DNA of 64,000 nucleotides from Prostheceraeus crozeri (Eukaryota; Platyhelminthes; Polycladida; Euryleptidae): NCBI GenBank assembly GCA_907163375.1, contig CAJQUW010005302.1, positions 1 to 64,000 of the forward strand, read 5' to 3'. Shown piece by piece: positions 1 to 10,303 of this stretch (position 1 is its first letter; each line of letters starts with the position of its first letter). The notes under the pieces were generated by a model. It saw only the letters and a program-made list of their open reading frames with translations, ran no database searches and was not told where the DNA came from. The position numbers and the translations under genes were made by a program.

Positions 1-589
1 CTCAGCGAAGATGTCGAACAATAGTCCAGAAGCTAGAGGCTATCATAGATATTCTTTTACTCATCACAGATATCTTTAGTGACCAAATATCTCACGAGTT
101 TACAGTCTTTATGTCTTCCAAGATGGTCGCTCATGAATGCTGCGTGGACTGTGTGCTTATACTTCACTTGTTCATCAACACATGCATAATAAAGCTTAAC
201 TTTCAAGCTAATAAGCAAACTCCAAAATGAAGTACATTATTTTTGCTCCAGATCTTTCACATTGCATGAAATTATATCCCTATTGTAAAGTAAGATTCAC
301 GTTGTCCCAAACGGTGTCTGTGTGATAATTAATAATGCTAACAAAATGGCACAAGCCACTGATGGCAGAGGAATGTTCAAAAATCCGCGGACGGAACTCG
401 CTTTGCCACGATCACTTAATCGAAATAATGATGAAATTAAGAGTTTTAGACCAAATTTATTGGTACGTAGCTGCCTCGACAGTGGAAGCGCTCAAATTAT
501 AAGGCCCATCAAAAAAATCAAAATTTTCCATACTTTCCATAATTTTCCACGGAAAATTTTGATTCAAAATTTTCCGAAAAATTTTCATC
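1..589. other. Non-coding flank, no gene recognised
   Basis: I see no coding signal here; the open frame at 322-615 has no domain and low-complexity AAATTTTCC sequence at its end. Around 515-585 the sequence is rich in AAAATTTTCC and its complement GGAAAATTTT, so it can fold back on itself. The stretch ends where similarity to the dispersed 8-bp-TSD element begins. Confidence 0.5.
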
Positions 590-1255
590 ACTACCGACAT
601 GACGCCCCGTTATAAGTAGTATGAAACAAGGTGGATATCAAAAGGAATGACTATTCGCTAATCAGCATCCTAACGAAGCGGAAATTGTGCTGATAAACAA
701 GGAAATCTAATGAACGGCATTATAATGGAAGTCTTCATGAAAAAGTCAAGATTTTACTGTGCTGTCGTGGCTGAAATTTCATATTTTTGATTAAATTTTC
801 ATCGTCATGAATTTATGATTCACTAAATTAATGTTTCACTTCTTGAATCTGAATGGTGGTGGACCCATTTGCATCTCTCAAAGTTAATTGAAATCATTGT
901 CTTTGATTATGTAGTCTTGATCTACCTGTGGGAGGTTGCTTGTGATATGACCACGCTTAAGAAGATTCTCTTGAGGTTCAGCATGAAAGTAATAGCAGGT
1001 CATCGAGTTTCTAAATTAACAAACATTACCTCCCGATGGCTGTCATGACAAGAGGATTTGTAAAATAACATCATTTCCTTCTGCATTTTACTATCATGAT
1101 CAGTCAATTCCGTGATAATTTCTTCAAAACTGCATAAATGTGCAAATGTCACCAACTGTATTCACCTCGAGTTCATTTAATAAATCGAAAATGTATATAC
1201 ATTGGGAATTTGAAAAATGCTGAGTTACCACTCTACCTAATATACTTACTATATG
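590..1255 (+). mobile_element. Partial copy of dispersed non-autonomous DNA element (family A)
   Basis: This segment matches 28205-28884 closely over several hundred bases (for example the stretch around ACTGTGCTGTCGTGGCTGAA) and ends in the same terminal inverted repeat, CTAATATACTTACTATATG. Three other copies in the window have both ends and 8-bp target duplications. Here the 5' end cannot be aligned and is lost or diverged, so no target duplication is visible. There is no transposase; the family is a MITE-like passenger. Confidence 0.7.
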
Positions 1256-3667
1256 TTTTAATGTGTAATTGATGAACATTCTGGCGATAATAGACATGAG
1301 ACTGATGAGAAATATAAAATACATGAAATCTTTCGAGGGGTTTTCACAGAACTCGTAAAGGAGATAATTTTTTATCTGCAATGAGCATAAATTCTTTCCA
1401 GGAACACAATGAACACAATGCTACTATTGTGAATCAATAAAGTTAAACTTGAACTTGAAATGAGCATCTTGCTTGCAATAAACAAACACAATGCGGCCAT
1501 CCGTGTAACATTTCGTCATTGAAGGATCGCATGTTTATTCATACATGTCCATCCCGGATTTGGATATGTTGCATCGGTCTTGGGAGTATCACCATTTTAT
1601 TGAAGTTCGAAAGTGTTTGCGAAAAAATCAAATATGAGCAAGACCCGCTCTCAGAAGTGACAACAAGGAAGAACAAAATATACAATGCATATAGCTGTAG
1701 CAGACTACCGTCGTTATCGCATATCTGGCGAGCAGGCTTATGTCTATCTCTGCGTTGGAGTCCATCAAAATATTTTGCTGATCGGGACTGCTTGATTGTC
1801 TCATCCTACCACTAGACTTGGCATTGTTATCATGCATCAGCTGTTATGATCCTCCTAAATTCCAAAATGACCGCATTGCAGCATTACAATAGTTTCAGAT
1901 TTAGACAACAAATCGCTTCACCCTGTGACTACTATTAATCTGCGCGCCTGCCGCGTTCCCCCTCCTGTCAGACAGGATCAAGGAAAAGACAATGGCAAAT
2001 CCAACGGGAAGCAGATTGAAGTTTTCAGTAAAGATGGCACCTTTATGTCTTTACTCTAATGAAAGGTATTATGTCCAAACCCATAATTTTTTTACATGGA
2101 ATGTCCTGAGATCATCTTCTATAACATGCATGTGTTATCATCACGCCTACACAACTTCGGATCGGCGATTTATCCGAGAATTTGGCTAAATGTGGTTAAA
2201 ATTTAATCAAAATGTTGCGTTTGCCGATACTAAGATGTCTGCAAATTCCAGATGTGTCTAGCATTAGACACGAAAGTGTCAGAAATGATAGTTCTAGATC
2301 AAGTGCTTCTCACTTAACCGAGAAACCATTGAATTTACAGTGTGGTTCATATAATCCGCGTATTACTTTGGCAAGCGTGCAGATTCGCAGTAGCCATACA
2401 TCACACATCATCTTTTTGATTGGTGTGGACCATTTGGACATCATTCTCTGCAGAAGCCAGTTCTGGCAGCCAGACTACATTGTGTTGTAGCCGAGACCCT
2501 CGCCCATATGAGCGTAATTGTCATCTCACTGTCATCTCACTGTTCTTCATGTTTCATCATGTGCTTCATAAAAAACAACATGAAGAGTTTTATTGTTGTT
2601 ATCAAAGATATAAAGACATCATAGGTACACCGCGTTTATCGCCTAACATCACGAGATGTTTCTGGAATTGAGCACAGGTGATTCGATTTCAGAATCATAA
2701 GATCTTTAGACAATCTCTAGTATCATAAAACCTCTTGAAGGCGCAAATCTCTTTTTTCTTTGAATTTTTTGAAAGTAGAGGCAAATTGTATTGCCTCTAC
2801 TTTCAAAAGTTACATTGCACTTGCATGTGCGAATTAATGTAATTCCAAAAATTAGTTAAACAGGTAAATAATTTTTTTCATTTTGTTGTATCAGCAGCGG
2901 ATGGAATATAAAAGTTGACTAATACAAATTTGCTATGAAATAAAAAATATGAAAGTTGATACTATGAACAGATACATCAAACATACATTTGATTTTCATT
3001 AGTACCGTGAAATATGCCTACCACAACCTCTGAAATTTCTATAGAAGATTGATTTACTATCTTAATTTCCTTCCTCTCTGATTTTATCAGAGCTTTCGAA
3101 CAAACATTTCGAGTTTTTCAATTACTTATACATGCACATTGCAAGAAGTTTAATTTCCATTCTAAAAGTTTTATTGTTATCAATTTCTATCCATAGAATG
3201 AAAGCAATAATAAAGTTTTGACCAAACCTGTCATTCACTTCATGTCAATTCACGCTTCAATAGTCAAATCTGCGACAAAGTTGAAAGAAAAATGATTGAC
3301 ATTCTGATTTCTGCTATCATGGGAATATTGAAAAGAATGAATATGTCAATATTTGATAGAAACATTAGAAGACAGCAGACACTCATCCTGTCTGGATTAG
3401 TGTGCAGTCAGACGCAGATATTTATGGCTGATGAAAAGACGCAGCCTGAAATTAAATAAGGAACGGTTTATTTGTGAAGTTGGTGTGGTGGTATTTTCAA
3501 GTTTGTGACGCAGGTCCAAATAGGATGACTTTTATCGAAACATTCGTAGAAAAATTATTCAAAAGTAAAATACTTTGTACAACAAAAATATGAAGGAAGT
3601 TCCGTATTTTCGCTGAAGAATAATTAACTTGAACTGTTGGATGGTCGATTACAAAGGATGGTCAATA
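1256..3667. other. Non-coding stretch
   Basis: About 2.4 kb without a supported gene. The open frames (1519-1815, 1628-1837, 2212-2490, 2420-2671) are short, have no recognisable domain and overlap each other on both strands, as chance frames do. The only clear structure is the perfect hairpin at 2767-2808, listed separately. Confidence 0.5.
2767..2808. repeat. Perfect 18-bp hairpin
   Basis: TTTTGAAAGTAGAGGCAA is followed by a 6-base spacer and then its exact reverse complement, TTGCCTCTACTTTCAAAA. A perfect 18-bp stem is unlikely by chance in a few kilobases. It may be the collapsed core of a palindromic MITE or a small hairpin RNA precursor. No flanking target duplication was recognised. 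Confidence 0.7.
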
Positions 3668-3769
3668 TACAGGGTGGGCCAGAAGTGACTGCGTTTCAAA
3701 TACTATTTTATTTATAATATTAAAATCACTCAAATATCACTAAAAAGCTCAAGTATCATGTGGATCTAT

Positions 3770-4805
3770 CTACAGGCCGTTATTGTCAATGCACAAAGAG
3801 AGTTTTCGGAATGTGCGATTGTGGATTCTTCGGAGAAGCTCTTTATCAGCATCAATTTCTTCGAAAGCTTGTCTGATGGTCACTTTGATGTCATTTCTTG
3901 TTTGTGGCCTCTCATGATGAACTTTTCTTTTCATCATACCCCAAAGGGCATTTTCACAAGACGTCAGGTCAGGGCTTCTTGCTGGCCATGGGACTGGACC
4001 GAATTTACCCACCCATCTCTCATGAAAGTGCGTATTCAGAAATTCTCGAGTAGTTCGGGAAGTGTAAGAAGGGGCGCCATCCTGCTGGAAGTGGGCAATT
4101 TCACTAATGCCTCCTCTCGCAAGATCTGGCATGAACTCACCCTCCAGCATTTGGAGATATTGATTAGAGTTCATACTACCTTGAATAAAATATGGACCAA
4201 TTACTGCTGAGACATCCCATACCATAACGTTGGGGATGTTGATGTACATGTTCCCAAAGTGAGGATTTTTTTCATTAGACCAGATTCTTGTCTTTTGATG
4301 CAGCATAAACTGCACATTCATCCGAGAAAAGCAATTTCTTTCTCATCCGTGGAGATTGACACTTCTCAAGAATAGCCGTACAGCATTCAACACGATTCTG
4401 ATGAGCTTCTTCAGTTAGATATTGAACAAATGTGGATTTCCAAGCTTTTAGAAGGTCTTCTCTAAAATTCGACGAATTGTTGTTCTCGGTATATTGAGTT
4501 CATCACTAAGTCTTCTTGTTGATGTTATTAGCTTGGCTTCTATCGTAGCTTGAACGTTGTCGATGCTATCTCCTCTTTCATTTGGGCGACCGCTTCTTCG
4601 TCTATCCATAATCATTCCTGTTTCGAATAATGTTTCTTCCATTCTTGATTACACGACCTTCAAGTGGTTCAAGACAAAACCGATCTCGAAGTTTATCTCG
4701 TTGCTTCATCATGGAATGCCTTGTCCTGTCCGGATCATGCCAACAAGCTGCCGCTAGCAGGCGATATTCGATTGTGTATTTACCTGTGTCACACCTTTCA
4801 GCCAT
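3770..4805 (-). pseudogene. mariner-type transposase (DD41-spaced), broken
   Basis: The transposase reads from MAERCDTGKYT (near 4805) through a GRP linker (MDRRRSGRPNER) to a catalytic core. The core shows FSDECA (first acidic residue), FQQDGAPSYT (second) and WPARSPDLTSCENALWG (third). The second and third acidic positions are 41 residues apart, and the third is Glu where close relatives usually have Asp. The coding region lies in three pieces (4602-4805, 4448-4642 and 3770-4321), with at least one frame change near 4640 and an interruption between 4447 and 4321. It is therefore a dead copy. Family members cut and paste at TA sites. Confidence 0.8.
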
Positions 4806-4867
4806 AGCTTCACGCAGGAATATCGAATAATGATGCGAGCTGATATTGTGCACATTTAAAAGTGAAC

Positions 4868-6035
4868 TATGGGTGGGAATTCCAGCTCGCTCTTAGCTGA
4901 CCTGTTTTTGGCTTACAGGGAGTTTAATTTTGTGAGGGGGCTCCTAGCGAGTAAGAGATTTGGCTTAGCCAAACTTCCCTCTCGTACCACTAGGTATGTC
5001 GATGACATTTGTGTGTTTAACTTCAAACATTTTGATAAGATCCTTCCTGAAATCTACCCGGTAGATCTCTTGGCTAGCAGAAGCGGGGGCAACAACAAAT
5101 GTGTTAATTATTTGGATGTAAAAATCAGGTTCGAAGATGGTGGCCAATACTTCACAGAGGTTTACCATAAGGTTGATGAGTTCAGCTTCTCAGTGGTGCT
5201 GTATACTTTCCCCGAGAGTAACATGCCTTTGAACACTGGCTTAAACATCTTTGCTGCCCAACTCATCAGATTCGCCAGGATTTCATCTGATGCATCCGCC
5301 TTCATATCTAGAGCTAAGGGCATTTTTGATATCTTTAAAGGACGGGGTTATAAGAATAATTTGCTTGTTAATTCTTGCATTAAGTCCTTCTCCAAGAATA
5401 GGTTCCTCGTTTTTAAGTATGGTTGTTTTTCGCCCCGCCAGATGCCATCCATCATTGGCATGTTGGGCTAAGATAACCTCTTCTAGTTTCAAGTACTTCC
5501 TTTTGTCCTAATATATTAAAAAAAATTATTTTCGGTTAGGTTCTGCTATGTTTCCTCAGGCTTGGAGAGACCTTCCATATCGTACATTCGATATGGTTGG
5601 CCTGGCCCCGCCATGTGGTATAGGTTGGAGGTTAAGGGCCGAAACCTTGCTTCAAGCAGCCACATGGTTCCTCCCTGATGACTCCATACATAGCAAACTT
5701 AATTTTGGGTTTTTTAGATTTCTAATTTTCACCTTTTGTTATTTTTAGTTAGCTTCTCGTCAGGACCATGACGAACTCTTATTACAGTTCTTATTTGATA
5801 AAAATTAAATCGTTTATAAGTATGAATTTATTTCCCTTATCGTCTTCAGTTGAGTCGACTAGCCTCTATACGTATTTCAGTACCTGCTATATACTAGAGT
5901 AGGTTACTCTATGTTGTCAGTATTAATTTATATTCATTCGTTCATGACTTTTAATTATTTATTACTATTAATTTATCAATTAATTATTATTTATTATTAA
6001 TTAATTAATTATTTAATTAATTATTTACAGGATTC
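4868..6035 (+). mobile_element. Retroelement fragment inserted in the mariner element
   Basis: This stretch interrupts the mariner element and carries a reverse-transcriptase frame followed by about 500 bp of non-coding sequence. The 5' edge is abrupt: the coding frame starts in the middle of the RT, at GGNSSSLLADLFL. Within the tail, CCATGTGG (5612-5619) and CCACATGG (about 5660-5667) can pair around a 40-base loop. An AT-rich run of ATTAATTAATTA lies at 5950-6025. Its exact end is not resolved. It could be a 5'-truncated retrotransposon copy. Confidence 0.55.
4869..5471 (+). pseudogene. Reverse-transcriptase C-terminal fragment (Penelope-like type?)
   Basis: The 200-residue frame shows GGNSSSLLADLFLAYREF, the catalytic RYVDDICVF, NYLDVKI, a YHKVDEFSFSVV segment and QLIRFARIS near the end. 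This order matches RTs found in Penelope-like and related retroelements of animals, in which YVDD is the metal-binding motif and the FLD/YLD motif follows. Only the C-terminal half of an RT is present; the finger region and any endonuclease domain are missing. The RT fold is certain enough, but the exact family is an inference. It lies opposite in direction to the mariner transposase around it. Confidence 0.65.
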
Positions 6036-6283
6036 TCCACTAGGGTAATTGTTTAACTTTGGCGTGTTCCGTTTCCTGGATCCTTCGAACTTTTTTGACC
6101 GTGTCGTGTCTTAATTTGATTTCATTATTCAAAAACATGTAACTACATTTAAGTGGAGAGCTACGTTTTAGGCGATAGCAGTTACTGATTCGATTTCTAT
6201 CAATTTCAATTACATTTGAAGTGAGGAGGAGCATCAGAAGATATGATACATTTGAAACGTAGTCACTTCTGGCCCACCCTGTA

Positions 6284-6465
6284 CATCTTAAATGAAAACA
6301 GGCCTAATACTAGCATTAAAAACATGTTCCAGAAATGTCCTCATTATCATGCCTTTTGTCCTTATTTAGTTTCTTTTTCGTTGATTTTTAGTTGCAACAT
6401 TTAGCATCGTTTCTCTTCAATTCAATATAGTTGCATTTTGAGAAGTGAACGTGAGAAGTGCGGTA
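6284..6465. other. Spacer between mariner element and Polinton
   Basis: About 180 bp of unique non-coding sequence, the original host DNA into which the Polinton inserted. It ends at the 6-bp target duplication GGGTTC. Confidence 0.6.
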
Positions 6466-6471
6466 GGGTTC
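6466..6471. repeat. Polinton target-site duplication, left (GGGTTC)
   Basis: GGGTTC lies directly before the first base of the inverted repeat and is repeated exactly after the right one (24356-24361). Polintons make 6-bp duplications through their retroviral-type integrase. Confidence 0.9.
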
Positions 6472-6997
6472 AGTAGTTTATAGTGTGACATCCGGCGCAA
6501 CGCTTCGCTTCGCTTTGCTTCGCTTCGCTTGCGCCGGATGTCACACTTTTGCGGGGGGTTTTCAAAATTTTCAAAAAAATCAAAATTTCAAAAATTTAGG
6601 TAGATTTCAAATTTCACGTGGCCGAAGGGCGAAAATTTAAGTTGTCTCAAAATATCACGTGGTCTAAGAATTTTGAAAATTTAGGCAGACGAAAATTTAA
6701 GTTGTCTCAAAATATCACGTAGTCTCAATATACCAGAAGATTGTATTCAAAATATTTATTCAAAATATTCATTTAAAAATGGAAGAAACAAAAGTGGATG
6801 AAACAAAAGTGGAAGGAACCTCAAGAATATATCCTTCGTTATCATATGAACGTAGTTCTACTTTAATGGACATTGAAAAAATGAACATTGAAAAAATGAA
6901 CAAAGAAAAACACAAAGATAGAGTTAGGTATATGAAAGATAAGGAATCTCAATTATTATTAAGATTAGAGCATTATAAAAAGTTAAGAAAGAGATGG
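6472..6997 (+). repeat. Polinton left terminal inverted repeat (about 526 bp)
   Basis: This matches the reverse complement of 23830-24355 with about one difference (in the GC-rich palindrome). It begins AGTAGTTTATAGTGTGACAT. The repeat contains a palindrome (6482-6547), two copies of the phrase AATTTAAGTTGTCTCAAAAT, and the first 219 bases of a gene reading inward. TIRs this long are usual in Polintons and serve as replication origins for the protein-primed polymerase. Confidence 0.93.
6482..6547. repeat. Subterminal palindrome with CGCTTCGCTT loop
   Basis: AGTGTGACATCCGGCGCAA is followed about 30 bases later by its inverse, TTGCGCCGGATGTCACACT. The loop is made of repeated GCTTC units. The same structure is in the right TIR. 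It starts 10 bases from the end of the element, so it may form a hairpin at the replication origin, bind the terminal protein or integrase, or be a nested repeat. Confidence 0.8.
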
Positions 6998-7504
6998 ACT
7001 AAAGTTAAGAATGTAACACAAGGAATTGGCATATTCTTAACAATAAGTTTAGGTGCTTTAACAATTGTTATATCTTCAGGTGTTTTAGTAATTCCAGTAG
7101 TTGCTACAGCTTTAACAGGTACGGGTGTTTTTGCAACTTCACTTGTTACAATGTTAGATAAATCTTTAATAACTAAGAAACGAAAATAATTAAAAACTAA
7201 GCATTTACATATTAAAGAAGTCTATGATAAACTACATTACTACTTTCAAAGAGTATGTGATGATAATGTTATTACGTTAGATGAGATTGAAAAATTTGAT
7301 CAAATAGCTAATGAAGTAAATCAAATATCATTTCAATTACAGTCAGAAAAAGTTGATGATAAGAATAAACAGGATGGCAAAATTTCGAGTGATGGTAAAA
7401 TTTCTAATGAAGAAAATGACAAAATTTTTTTAGAAGAGCTAAAAACTTTAAGCGAAAATTTAAGCAAAACTTTATTAAACAAAACTTTATTAAACAAAAC
7501 TTAA
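6779..7504 (+). pseudogene. TIR-embedded membrane protein gene (fossil)
   Basis: The gene starts inside the left TIR at an ATG preceded by TTTAAAA. Its N-terminal part is charged, with a doubled MNIEKMN phrase, and then a basic helix (YKKLRKRW). About 50 hydrophobic residues follow (IGIFLTISLGALTIVISSGVLVIPVVATALTG is the region; two membrane passes are plausible). A further helical, acidic stretch is recognisable downstream, with a VCDDNVITLDEIEKF phrase. Because the 5' part lies in the TIR, a partial copy faces inward from the right end too. I do not know its function; the layout suggests a membrane or virion-envelope-associated protein. The gene is broken. Confidence 0.55.
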
Positions 7505-7640
7505 AACGAGAAAACTTTAACCGAGAAAACTTTAAACGAAAAGATGTCAAACAACAAAGCAATAAAAAAATAATTTGTTCAGTAAAATGTTTTTGTTGTA
7601 TTCCAATGTTACCACAAAATTCAAATATTATATTTTAAAA

Positions 7641-7808
7641 ATGGATAAAATTAGAGCTGATAATTTTAAAAGAATAAAACAATTAGAAGAGTTAATAAAA
7701 CAAAGAAATATTATGAAAGAAAATCATCTTCAACATAGAATGATAAAAGCTGGTATTCAATCTGATATGTTTGAAAAAAATGCAGCAAACCGAGCAAGTA
7801 AAAACTGA
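7641..7808 (+). CDS. Small coiled-coil protein, copy 1
   Basis: A 55-residue lysine-rich protein starting MDKIRADNFKRIKQLEELI, chosen at the ATG with TTTTAAAA directly before it rather than at the upstream ATG at 7587. It is nearly all helix-forming. A second copy at 16873-17046 shares about 30 N-terminal residues almost exactly, while the C-termini differ. Its 3' end overlaps the start of the next gene. Function unknown; a small basic DNA-binding or assembly factor is possible. Confidence 0.6.
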   Translation: MDKIRADNFKRIKQLEELIKQRNIMKENHLQHRMIKAGIQSDMFEKNAANRASKN

Positions 7809-8466
7809 TTTTGAAAAAACTATGAAACCATTTAAAACTCTTGAAAAAGAAAGTACAAATAATGATAAACAAATTGATATAACAGATCCAGAGCACAAAA
7901 CTATATTAGATGACTATGGATTACTAGAATCAAACATTAATAAGAAATTACCAAAATCTATGCAATTTGAACATTCTATTTCATTTATAGATGGAAAAAC
8001 AATACCTAGATTTTATCTCGGACAAAAAGAAATATTTCCACAACCTTTTCGAGGTATAATTTTTTCACCAGATAAATCTCCTTTTAATTTAGATAGAAAT
8101 TTTGTTAATCTTTTAAGAGGAGCAGATTTAAATAATTATGCTGTAGAAGATCTCATAAAATATAAAGCTATGTTAGACAGAGTTGGTGCAGTAAAATCTC
8201 TTAGACGTTATAAACAATTAGAAAATTTATTATCAACGGGAGTTAAAGTAGGGAAAGGTTTATCTGAAAAACAGAAAACTGAAACAACCATATTTTTACC
8301 AGATGATCCACAAGAATTACTAAATAGATTAAATATTTTAATATCTGCAATAAAAGAAGGACATAATTCTAGTTTCAATGAAATTCATGCTATATTGAAA
8401 AGACTGTTAGAAAAGAAGATTCTAAATGAAGAGGATTATAAAAGTATAACGAACCGAATGTTCTAG
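7771..8466 (+). CDS. Polinton protein of unknown function (231 aa)
   Basis: The frame overlaps the end of the preceding small gene. Its first ATG gives MKKMQQTEQV; an internal ATG (MKPFKTLEKES) is an alternative start. The N-terminal third is charged and probably helical; a middle segment (ISFIDGKTIPRFYLGQKEI) looks like beta strands; then comes NLLRGADLNNY and a helical C-terminus. The pattern of a short strand-rich core followed by LLRG resembles an uncharacterised protein often found near capsid genes in Polintons, but I cannot assign a role. The stop codon abuts a GGGCTTCGCCC hairpin. Confidence 0.6.
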   Translation: MKKMQQTEQVKTDFEKTMKPFKTLEKESTNNDKQIDITDPEHKTILDDYGLLESNINKKLPKSMQFEHSISFIDGKTIPRFYLGQKEIFPQPFRGIIFSPDKSPFNLDRNFVNLLRGADLNNYAVEDLIKYKAMLDRVGAVKSLRRYKQLENLLSTGVKVGKGLSEKQKTETTIFLPDDPQELLNRLNILISAIKEGHNSSFNEIHAILKRLLEKKILNEEDYKSITNRMF

Positions 8467-8513
8467 GGCTTCGCCCGAACCGGACATCTCTGATGTCCTC
8501 CAGGGCTTCGCCC
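8466..8513. repeat. Cluster of three GC-rich hairpins
   Basis: GGGCTTCGCCC, GGACATCTCTGATGTCC and again GGGCTTCGCCC lie within 48 bases directly after the stop codon of the 231-residue gene. Each is a perfect stem with a 3-base loop. They stand out in this AT-rich element and may act as transcript terminators or belong to a dispersed palindromic repeat. Confidence 0.75.
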
Positions 8514-8581
8514 GTAGCTGAAATATGTTGTTGTTTTACTTTTTTCATAAAAAAATATTTATTCAAAATTTTAACTAAAAA

Positions 8582-9370
8582 ATGTGTTCAGCAGATTTAG
8601 ACAAAATTAATAATCATTTAGAAAATTTGACAGAGATTTTGGGTTCATCAAAATTTAGTACGACGTTAAAAATTATAACAACTACTTCATCACACACTTG
8701 TAATTTAGAACCCATTCTACATTTGGAACAAAACAAAAATTATCAAATTGCATTGACTAGTTTCTCCACATTTAACACTATTCAAAACGTTATCAAAGAT
8801 GTGAATGATCAATTTAGATATTCTACTGATAAAGGCAAAACATGGAAAATATTAACTTTTCTTCCTGGTTCTTACGAAGTTGAAACAATATCAAATGAAA
8901 TTAAGAGACATTTAGGTATACCATTTAAAGATAAGAAACAATTACATTTTGCAGTTGAACCGGCAGTTAATAAATTTTCTCTTACTTTAGACGAAAATCA
9001 TCAAGTTGATTTTAATCATGATAGATCATTGTCAAAGCTATTAGGATTTAATAAACAAACCTATAGTCAAGGTTATCATTTAGGTGAGAAGATTCCAAAA
9101 ATAACTGAAATAAATTCAATTGTTGTACATTGTGACATTATTGAAGGAGGATATATAAATGGTAAATTATCAAATTTAATATTCAGTTTTCCAGCTTTTA
9201 CTGTACCCATTGGTTATAGATTAAATGTATTTCCACAAACATTAATATATTTTCCTATTACAAGAAAAACTATTAACAACATTAACATTAGAATCACTGA
9301 TGAAAAAGGACAAGAAATAAATTTTGGAGGTGAAGAGATTATGATAGATCTTTTGGTTCGGGAGGTATAA
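8582..9370 (+). CDS. Minor capsid (penton-type) protein
   Basis: A 262-residue protein. The C-terminal half shows the layout of Polinton/adintovirus penton proteins: an LLGF phrase (SLSKLLGFNKQTYSQG), then INSIVVHCDIIEGGYINGK, a VFPQTLIYFPI strand, and the closing INIRITDEKGQEINFGGEEIMIDL. The family folds as a single jelly roll that occupies the five-fold vertices of an icosahedral virion. The start is the ATG after TTTTAACTAAAAA. It lies upstream of the packaging ATPase and well separated from the major capsid gene. The reading frame looks intact. Confidence 0.8.
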   Translation: MCSADLDKINNHLENLTEILGSSKFSTTLKIITTTSSHTCNLEPILHLEQNKNYQIALTSFSTFNTIQNVIKDVNDQFRYSTDKGKTWKILTFLPGSYEVETISNEIKRHLGIPFKDKKQLHFAVEPAVNKFSLTLDENHQVDFNHDRSLSKLLGFNKQTYSQGYHLGEKIPKITEINSIVVHCDIIEGGYINGKLSNLIFSFPAFTVPIGYRLNVFPQTLIYFPITRKTINNINIRITDEKGQEINFGGEEIMIDLLVREV

Positions 9371-9459
9371 ACTCCCACGCGAAGCTAGAGAAGTTTAATT
9401 TTCTTCTTCTTTAGAAACAAAAAATAAAAAAAAATTAAAATAAATTTTTTTATTAAAAA

Positions 9460-10227
9460 ATGAGTGAACTACCTCCATTAAATAAAAAAAAACTTAAATT
9501 TAATCATCATCCAAATTTATCTAATAAAGTTTTGTCAGTTATTTGTGGAAGATCAGGATGTGGAAAAACATATCTATTATTTAAAATTTTAACGACTCCA
9601 AATTTTTTGGATTATAACAATCTTATAATTTATACAACAACAGCAGAACAACCCGTCTATCAATTTTTAAAATATGGATTTGAAAATAATCTTAAAAAAA
9701 CTGCAATTGCTTCATTATTCAAAGAATATGAAAAATCTGAAGATGAAGAAGAAATAAGTTCGTGGTGTGAAGAAGCAACAAAAAATAATCAGTTAGTAGA
9801 ATCTAATAAAAATAAGCATATAAAAATACAATTAATAGATGATAGTGGTAATATGCAAGATCCTAGTAAACTAGATAAAACAATGAAACATTGTGTAATT
9901 TTTGATGATTGTGTTAATGATAGAAATCAGTCAGTTCTGAGAAATTATTTCACAAGAGGTAGACATAATAACTGTAGTGTTTTTTATTTAACACAAAGTA
10001 TGTATTCATTAGACGGAAGTGTTATTAGAAAGAATGCAAATATATTTATACTATTTGAAATAAATGCAAGAAACTTAAGTGATTTGTTAAGAGATTTATG
10101 TGTAAGAAATAAAGATGAATTTAAACAATCGTGTAACAATGCTTGGTCAAAAGATTATGGATTTATCACAATTAATATTGATAAAAAAATTCATGAAAGA
10201 GTTATAGAAAATATTTTCGAGGAGTGA
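9460..10227 (+). CDS. Genome-packaging ATPase (FtsK/HerA type)
   Basis: A 255-residue P-loop ATPase of the length normal for Polintons. Walker A is ICGRSGCGKT (G30 to T37), and Walker B is CVIFDDC (D149, D150). A polar segment YLTQSMYSLD follows at the sensor position, and RKNANIFILFE further on. Relatives pump DNA into preformed capsids of the adenovirus/PRD1/NCLDV lineage. The start is the ATG after TTTTTTTATTAAAAA. The gene sits between the penton-type protein and a small unknown gene, and the frame looks intact. Confidence 0.92.
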   Translation: MSELPPLNKKKLKFNHHPNLSNKVLSVICGRSGCGKTYLLFKILTTPNFLDYNNLIIYTTTAEQPVYQFLKYGFENNLKKTAIASLFKEYEKSEDEEEISSWCEEATKNNQLVESNKNKHIKIQLIDDSGNMQDPSKLDKTMKHCVIFDDCVNDRNQSVLRNYFTRGRHNNCSVFYLTQSMYSLDGSVIRKNANIFILFEINARNLSDLLRDLCVRNKDEFKQSCNNAWSKDYGFITINIDKKIHERVIENIFEE

Positions 10228-10260
10228 TCGAACGGAGTGACCGAACGGAGTGGCCGAATA
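10228..10260. repeat. Direct repeat of CGAACGGAGTG
   Basis: Immediately after the ATPase stop codon, CGAACGGAGTGACCGAACGG and a following GAGTGGCCG form two tandem copies of a 13-base GC-rich unit. It is one of the GC islands found between the AT-rich genes. Confidence 0.6.
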
Positions 10261-10303
10261 ATTTTTTCTTATACATTTTTTGTTAATAAAAATAAAAAAA
10301 AAT

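Larger units (their letters stand above)
3670..6281 (-). mobile_element. mariner-type DNA transposon carrying an inserted reverse-transcriptase fragment
   Basis: The ends are inverted repeats beginning CAGGGTGGGCCAGAAGTGAC, matched over about 30 bases with one mismatch, and flanked by TA on both sides (3668-3669 and 6282-6283), as expected for Tc1/mariner. At 2,612 bp it is about twice the usual length. The transposase occupies 3770-4805 on the minus strand. The extra length is explained by foreign sequence between about 4868 and 6035 holding a reverse-transcriptase frame, which sits between the transposase start and the right TIR. Confidence 0.85.

Noticed and set aside
322-615. 97-residue frame at the left edge
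   Set aside because: No domain; the end is low-complexity AAATTTTCC sequence, and the region borders a transposon copy.
5605-5690. A hammerhead ribozyme in the RT fragment's tail
   Set aside because: CTGATGA and CGAAAC are present and CCATGTGG/CCACATGG can pair, but the order and spacing do not give the hammerhead fold by eye.
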